64,000 nucleotides of DNA from assembly GCF_025061645.1 (NCBI RefSeq), contig NZ_JANYMP010000032.1:43294-107293 (forward strand), read 5' to 3'. Source of the DNA: Umezawaea endophytica. Its GTDB lineage: Bacteria; Actinomycetota; Actinomycetes; Mycobacteriales; Pseudonocardiaceae. Shown here one piece after another: positions 59,704 through 64,000 of the stretch. A model generated the notes under the pieces. It did no database searches, was not told where the DNA came from, and saw only the letters and a list, made by a program, of their open reading frames with translations. The position numbers and the translations under genes are program-made. How positions within the stretch are numbered: position 1 is the stretch's first letter; every line of letters begins with the position of its first letter.

Positions 59704-61227
59704 TTACGAAGCGGCCGCGTGCGAGTGGTGCGCGGCGACGGCCACGCGGGCCTTCGCCGCGCGGGCCTCGGCGCGCTTCGGACGCGGCGGCACGCCGTTC
59801 ACGTCCTCGGTGCTGACGCCGTACGACGCGGTCACCCAGGCGATGGCGTCGGCGTTGCGGTCCAGGGCCACCCGGTCGAGGTTGCCCAGGTTGTCGCAGG
59901 CCTGGTGGTAGCACTTGTCGTACGCCACACCGGCCGTGCCGCCCCACTTGGCGGCCTGGGAGGCCGTCTTGACGCCCTCGGCTCCGGTGAACAGGCCACC
60001 GGCGGGGATGCCGACGGCGATGAACTCGCCGTAGTCCGAACGACCGGAGAAGTCCGTGCCCTCGGTCTCCACGTTCTTGCCGGCCTTCAGGTAGTCGACG
60101 AAGGCCTTCTCGATCTGGGCCGAGCCGTAGGGGCCCGCGCCCGCGCCGACCGCGTCGGAGTCGTCACCGTCGTAGACGAAGTACGCGGCGTTCGGCGAGG
60201 CGACCATGTCGAAGTTCAGGTACAGCGCGATGTCGAGCTGCTGCTCGAACGTCAGCGCCCGCACGTACTCCGTGGAGCCGATGAGCCCCAGCTCCTCGGC
60301 GCCCCACCAGGCGAAGCGGACCGCGTTGGAGACCTTCGGCTTGGCGCCCAACTGGAGGGCGGTCTCCAGCAGCGACGCGGAGCCCGAGCCGTTGTCGTTG
60401 ATGCCCGCGCCCGCCTCGACGCTGTCGAGGTGCGACCCGGCCATCACGACGTTGTCCTTGCGGCCGGTCTTGGTCTGCGCGATGACGTTGCGCGCCACCT
60501 TCAGGTCCTCGTGGTACCGCATGTCCAGCGTGACGGACTGGCCCGCGCTGCCGAACAGGGCCGTGCCGTCGGCCTGCGTGACGCCACCGGTGGGCACGAC
60601 GCCGGGCTGGCCTAGCGTCACGCCCGACAGCGGGCCCGCGGTGTTGTTGGCGACGATGACGCCGATGGCGCCCGCGGCGGCCGCGTTGCGGTGCTTGATG
60701 TCGAACGTGCACGCGCCGCGGCGGATCAGGGCGATCGAGCCGGTGAAGTCCTGGCCCGCGAAGTCGGTCGCCTCACAGCCGGGCGTCGCGTCCTCCGGCA
60801 CCGCCCGCAGCGGACCGGTGATGCCACCGACCGGCGTCTGCGGCGAGAGTTCCATCGGGATGGCCTCGTACGTCGCCGCGCCGACCTTGGCGGTGGCCGC
60901 GTCGGTCACCTGGACCGGGTAGGTGAACTCCGGCGTCGTGACGTCGAAGCCCGCGCCGCGCAGCTTGCCCGCGACGTACTCCACGCTCGCCTCGTAGCCG
61001 GGCGTGCCGACCGCGCGCGTCCCCCCGTTGCGGTCCGACAGGCGCTGGAACGCGATGAGGTGGCGGTTGACGCCGTCGGACGAGACGGCTTTGACGAGCT
61101 TCTTCGCCAGTGCCGGCCCGGCGGGCTCGGCGGTGGGACCCGCGGATGCGGTCGGCGCGACGAAGAGCGCCAGCGCGGCGGCGGCCGCGACCGCGCTGTA
61201 GCCAGCGCGTCGTGTTCTTCCGGACAT
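59704..61227 (-). CDS. Secreted M28-family aminopeptidase with PA domain
   Basis: This 507-residue exported enzyme resembles Streptomyces griseus aminopeptidase with an added PA domain. A signal peptide ends near ASAG. The PA domain (about 130-230) contains GSIALIRRGACTFDIKHRNA. The peptidase domain has the zinc ligands in AGSHLDSVEAGAGINDNGSG, WWGAEELGL, FDMVAS and CYHQACD. It removes N-terminal residues from external peptides. ATG 61227 follows GGGAG. The final His/Ala-rich tail is unusual. Confidence 0.93.
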   Translation of the reverse strand: MSGRTRRAGYSAVAAAAALALFVAPTASAGPTAEPAGPALAKKLVKAVSSDGVNRHLIAFQRLSDRNGGTRAVGTPGYEASVEYVAGKLRGAGFDVTTPEFTYPVQVTDAATAKVGAATYEAIPMELSPQTPVGGITGPLRAVPEDATPGCEATDFAGQDFTGSIALIRRGACTFDIKHRNAAAAGAIGVIVANNTAGPLSGVTLGQPGVVPTGGVTQADGTALFGSAGQSVTLDMRYHEDLKVARNVIAQTKTGRKDNVVMAGSHLDSVEAGAGINDNGSGSASLLETALQLGAKPKVSNAVRFAWWGAEELGLIGSTEYVRALTFEQQLDIALYLNFDMVASPNAAYFVYDGDDSDAVGAGAGPYGSAQIEKAFVDYLKAGKNVETEGTDFSGRSDYGEFIAVGIPAGGLFTGAEGVKTASQAAKWGGTAGVAYDKCYHQACDNLGNLDRVALDRNADAIAWVTASYGVSTEDVNGVPPRPKRAEARAAKARVAVAAHHSHAAAS

Positions 61228-61306
61228 GATCGAGCTCCCCAATCGTTCGGATGCAGAACCATGCATAGATCGACTGTCCGAAATCAATCCGTCACTCGGA
61301 GGGTTC

Positions 61307-61939
61307 TCACCCGGTGAGCAGGTCGAGACACGCTGTGAGCCCCGTCACGTCGACCTTCCAGCCCGGTCGCGCGAGCCGATCGCGGGTGACCAGGAACCGC
61401 ACGTCCTCGGTCGACCTGCCGCGGCGGACGGTCAGCGACGTGCCGTCCTCGACGTACCCGAGCTTCTCGCTGACGCTCCTCGACTTCGGGTTCCCGGTGG
61501 CCGCCGCCGACCGGGCCTGGACGGCGTCGAGGTGGTCGAACGCGAACATCAGCACCGCCGCGCGCATCTCCGTGCCGATGCCCCTGCCCTGGTGCTCCAT
61601 GCCGATCCACGAGCCGCTGCTCACCTCGCGGAGGACGCCGAAGTCGACCGCCTGCAACGACTGGGTGCCGACGACCCGGCCGTCGAGCCGGACGAGGAAG
61701 TTGAGCTCCCAGTTCGCCGGGGCGAGCCGGGCGCGCACCCCCCAGTAGAACTGGAGCATGTTGCGCCCGACGTCCTCCGGCGCGGCGTCGGTCCACTCGT
61801 AGGCGAACGGCATCTCGTCGGGCGGGTGCACGCCGCGGCGGGCTTGCTCGGCGAGTTCGAGGAGGCCCTCGTCGTCGTCCGGGCGCAGCTCCAGCCGGGG
61901 TGTGCGGAGCACCAGGTGTCGGAAGGGCCACGGGTCCAT
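61307..61939 (-). CDS. GNAT-family N-acetyltransferase
   Basis: This 210-residue acetyltransferase begins RHLVLRTPRLELRPDDDEGL, has the acetyl-CoA loop WIGMEHQGRGIGTEMRAAVL (Q/RxxGxG/A) and GNPKSRSVSEKLGY, as in RimJ/RimL-type GNATs. The acceptor could be a protein N-terminus or small amine. ATG 61939 has no strong ribosome site. The divergent quinone-oxidoreductase gene starts 57 bases away. Confidence 0.9.
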   Translation of the reverse strand: MDPWPFRHLVLRTPRLELRPDDDEGLLELAEQARRGVHPPDEMPFAYEWTDAAPEDVGRNMLQFYWGVRARLAPANWELNFLVRLDGRVVGTQSLQAVDFGVLREVSSGSWIGMEHQGRGIGTEMRAAVLMFAFDHLDAVQARSAAATGNPKSRSVSEKLGYVEDGTSLTVRRGRSTEDVRFLVTRDRLARPGWKVDVTGLTACLDLLTG

Positions 61940-61996
61940 GCCCGCTGATGCTGCCGGGCGCGGCGCCGGGTGCGCGACCGGATTACCTTCGGAGCC

Positions 61997-62968
61997 ATGT
62001 ACGCGATCACGATTCGTGAACCAGGCGGCCCGGACGTGCTGGAGTGGACCGAGGTCCCCGATCCCGTCCCCGGTCCGGGCGAGGTGCTGCTGGACGTGGC
62101 GGCGAGCGCGCTGAACCGCGCCGACCTGTTGCAGCGCCAGGGCTTCTACCCGCCGCCGCCGGGCGCGTCGGAGATCCTCGGCATGGAGTGCTCCGGCACG
62201 GTCGCCGCGCTCGGCGAGGGCGTCACGGGCTGGCGGGTCGGCGACGAGGTGTGCGCGCTGCTGGCGGGCGGCGGTTACGCCGAGAAGGTCGCGGTGCCCG
62301 CCGCGCAACTCCTGCCGCTGCCCGACGGCGTCGACCTGGTGACCGCCGCGGCGCTGCCGGAGGTGGCGTGCACGGTGTGGTCGAACGTCGTCCTGCACGC
62401 CGGGCTGCGCGCGGGTGAGCTGCTGCTGGTGCACGGCGGCGCGGGCGGCATCGGCACGCACGCCATCCAGGTCGGCAAGGCGCTCGGCGCGCGGGTCGCC
62501 GTGACGGCGGGGTCGGACGAGCGGCTCGCGCGGTGCGCGGAACTCGGCGCGGACATCACCGTCAACTACCGCGAGCAGGACTTCGTCGCGGAGGTGGGGG
62601 CCGCGGACGTCGTGCTGGACAACATGGGCGCGAAGTACCTGGACCGCAACGTCGACGTGCTCGCGCTCGGCGGCAGGCTCGTCGTGATCGGCCTCCAGGG
62701 CGGGGTGTCCGGCGAGCTGAACCTCGGCAAGCTGATGGCGAAGCTCGGCAGCGTCTCCGGCACCCGGCTGCGCAGCAGGCCAGTCGACGGGCCCGGCAGC
62801 AAGGGCGAGATCGTCGCGGCCGTGCGCGAGGGCCTGTGGCCGCTGATCGCCGCGGGGAAGGTGCAGCCGATCGTCCACGACGTCGTGCCGATGCGGGAGG
62901 CGGGCGCGGCGCACCGGGCGTTGGAGAGCGGCGGCGACGTGTTCGGCAAGCTGCTGCTGAAGACCTAG
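61997..62968 (+). CDS. NAD(P)H quinone oxidoreductase, zinc-independent MDR family
   Basis: This 323-residue enzyme belongs to the zeta-crystallin/quinone oxidoreductase (PIG3-like) branch: ASALNRADLLQRQGFYPPPP, GMECSGTVAALGEGV, and the NADPH motif VHGGAGGIGTHAIQ. No zinc ligands are present. It reduces quinones or enones. GGAG lies just before ATG 61997. A T-tailed terminator follows. Confidence 0.94.
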   Translation: MYAITIREPGGPDVLEWTEVPDPVPGPGEVLLDVAASALNRADLLQRQGFYPPPPGASEILGMECSGTVAALGEGVTGWRVGDEVCALLAGGGYAEKVAVPAAQLLPLPDGVDLVTAAALPEVACTVWSNVVLHAGLRAGELLLVHGGAGGIGTHAIQVGKALGARVAVTAGSDERLARCAELGADITVNYREQDFVAEVGAADVVLDNMGAKYLDRNVDVLALGGRLVVIGLQGGVSGELNLGKLMAKLGSVSGTRLRSRPVDGPGSKGEIVAAVREGLWPLIAAGKVQPIVHDVVPMREAGAAHRALESGGDVFGKLLLKT

Positions 62969-62976
62969 GGAACGGG

Positions 62977-63009
62977 AAAGCGGGGCCGACGTGGAGTCGG
63001 CCCCGCTTT
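62977..63009 (+). terminator. Intrinsic terminator after the quinone oxidoreductase gene
   Basis: AAAGCGGGGCCGAC (62977-62990) pairs with GTCGGCCCCGCTTT (62996-63009) and is followed by T, giving a near-canonical terminator. It also faces the convergent repeat-protein gene. Confidence 0.85.
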
Positions 63010-63027
63010 TGATCACCTCGTGGCTAG

Positions 63028-64000
63028 TCAGACCCGGACGGCCCAGGCGTTGCCGCCGTCGCCCGCCGGACCGGAGTGGCCACCGACCGTGGAGCTGTGG
63101 TTGGAGGCGTCGCCGGTGTCACCGGTCGGCCCGGTGTGACCCGAGTCGCCCGACGTCACCGAGGTCCACGACTTCGTGCCCTCGTGGTGCTTCCAGCCGT
63201 TGTGCTTGGTCCAACCGGAGTGCTTCCAGCCGTCGTGCTTGCTCCAGCCGGAGTGCTTCCAGTCGCTGTCGTGCTTCCAGCCGTGGCCGTTGTTCCAGTT
63301 CTGGCCATCGGTGTAGGTGATGGCGGTGTTGCCACCGGTGGCGCCGGAGTTGCCGGAGTCACCCGAGTTGCCGGTCGTGGCGGTGTTCGAGCTGGTGGCG
63401 TCGCCACCGTTGCCCGAGTTGCCGCCGTTGCCCGCGACAGCGGACGCCGAGCCGGACTCGTCGTGGTTCCACTTGTTGCCGTGGTTCCAGTTCTTGCCGT
63501 GGCCCCACTTGTCGTCGTTCTTCGGCGCGAGGGCGATGGCGTTACCGCCGTCACCGGCCGGGCCGGAGGTGCCGCCGACGGTGCTGCTGTGGTTCATCGC
63601 GTCGCCCGTGTCGCCGGTCGCCCCGGTGTTGCCGGAGTCACCCGAGGTCACGGTGGTGGTGGACTCGTCGTGGCTCCAGTGCTCGCCGCCACCGCCGAGG
63701 GTGTTCACGATCGCGGTGTTGCCACCGGTCGTGCCCGAGTCGCCCGAGTTGCCGGAGTCGCCGGTCGTGGCGGAGTTCGAGCTGGTGGCGTCGCCACCGT
63801 TACCCGAGTCCCCACCGTTGCCCGCGACAGCGGTCACGTCGGAGTCGTCGTGGTTCCACTTCTTGCCGTGGCCCTCGTTGCCCGCGGCCACGGCGTCGCC
63901 ACCGTCACCGGCCGGGCCGGAGTTCCCGCCAACCGCGCTGCTGTGGTTGGTCGCGTCACCCGTGTCGCCGGTCGCACCCGTGTTGCCGGAGTCGCCCGAG
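63028..64000 (-). CDS. Highly repetitive Gly/Asn/Ser-rich protein, N-terminus beyond window
   Basis: At least 324 residues of an open frame that continues past 64000. Two repeat types alternate. Type A (SGDSGNTGATGDTGDA, NHSS, VGG, SGPAGDGG) occurs three times: about 63892-63999, 63538-63648 and 63028-63156. Type B (AVAGNGG, SGNGGDATSSN, GGNTAI) occurs twice: about 63707-63836 and 63315-63449. Between them are His/Trp/Lys stretches such as KHSGWSKHDGWKHSGWTKHN. Glycine recurs every third residue in parts, as in collagen-like proteins. It ends GGNAWAVRV with no sorting signal. Family unknown; probably exported, but the signal is not visible here. Confidence 0.75.
   Translation of the reverse strand, partial: SGDSGNTGATGDTGDATNHSSAVGGNSGPAGDGGDAVAAGNEGHGKKWNHDDSDVTAVAGNGGDSGNGGDATSSNSATTGDSGNSGDSGTTGGNTAIVNTLGGGGEHWSHDESTTTVTSGDSGNTGATGDTGDAMNHSSTVGGTSGPAGDGGNAIALAPKNDDKWGHGKNWNHGNKWNHDESGSASAVAGNGGNSGNGGDATSSNTATTGNSGDSGNSGATGGNTAITYTDGQNWNNGHGWKHDSDWKHSGWSKHDGWKHSGWTKHNGWKHHEGTKSWTSVTSGDSGHTGPTGDTGDASNHSSTVGGHSGPAGDGGNAWAVRV

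Noticed and set aside
63028..64000. CRISPR-like or tandem noncoding repeats
   Set aside because: The repeats keep one reading frame throughout, vary at codon third positions and lack uniform spacers, so they are protein repeats.

Overview
The window is high-GC chromosomal DNA of an actinomycete, with about 62 protein genes, five tRNA genes and the small SRP RNA. Gene families and order suggest the Pseudonocardiales (Lentzea, Saccharothrix or Actinosynnema type). Pointers are an AfsR/SARP regulator, EspG and PPE-type secretion genes, surface proteins ending in LAxTG sorting signals, GTG starts and TAGGNT-like -10 boxes. The genus is inferred from gene content; no 16S gene is present. From memory, the backbone recR-ybaB-amidase-dnaX-SRP RNA-tRNA-Ser-tadA-tyrA-tRNA-Arg/Ser-hisC-tRNA-Ser follows the same order as the Rv3715c to Rv3772 part of mycobacterial chromosomes, so most of this is ancestral core with lineage-specific genes between.

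Layout. 1-4.6 kb: a peptide/nickel-type ABC transporter operon on the minus strand (ATPase cut by the window edge). 4.9-8.1 kb: a large SARP regulator, then a small kinase. 8.8-10.6 kb: recR, ybaB and a cell-wall amidase. 10.6-14.2 kb: a four-gene ABC exporter plus two-component operon. 14.4-16.7 kb: dnaX, SRP RNA and tRNA-Ser(GGA). 16.9-20.7 kb: a small exported protein, a GPP34 protein and a secreted nuclease. 20.9-21.6 kb: a gene-poor stretch with a perfect LexA-type box, a -10 box and a very strong RNA hairpin, then tRNA-Ser(CGA). 21.8-30.3 kb: CsbD, TadA and its partner, an M20 hydrolase, TyrA, two tandem paralogous membrane-anchored FN3-like proteins and a thiolase. 30.3-33.9 kb: a coupled antitoxin-like/glycolipid-binding pair, a BNR-repeat protein and a thioester-domain surface protein. 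34.4-39.3 kb: an orphan cytosine methylase, an unknown protein, an ATP-grasp protein and an epimerase. 39.3-43.5 kb: RNase Z, two hydrolases, unknowns and a divergent sigma factor. 43.8-46.1 kb: tRNA-Arg, tRNA-Ser(GCT) and acetoacetyl-CoA synthetase. 46.2-48.7 kb: an EspG/PPE/WXG type VII secretion module. 48.8-55.5 kb: a DLH-like hydrolase, HisC-like aminotransferase, TauE permease, a second LAxTG surface protein, NUDIX, and an SDR/TetR pair sharing an operator. 55.6-64 kb: tRNA-Ser(TGA), MarR, a secreted 5'-nucleotidase, zinc and M28 peptidases, GNAT, quinone oxidoreductase and a highly repetitive surface-type protein running off the window.

Much of the accessory content faces the cell surface: two sortase substrates, a type VII module, several secreted hydrolases and the repeat protein. 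No insertion sequence, prophage, CRISPR array or attachment site was found. The most unexplained element is the SOS-type promoter at 20.93 kb driving a structured transcript without an obvious gene.
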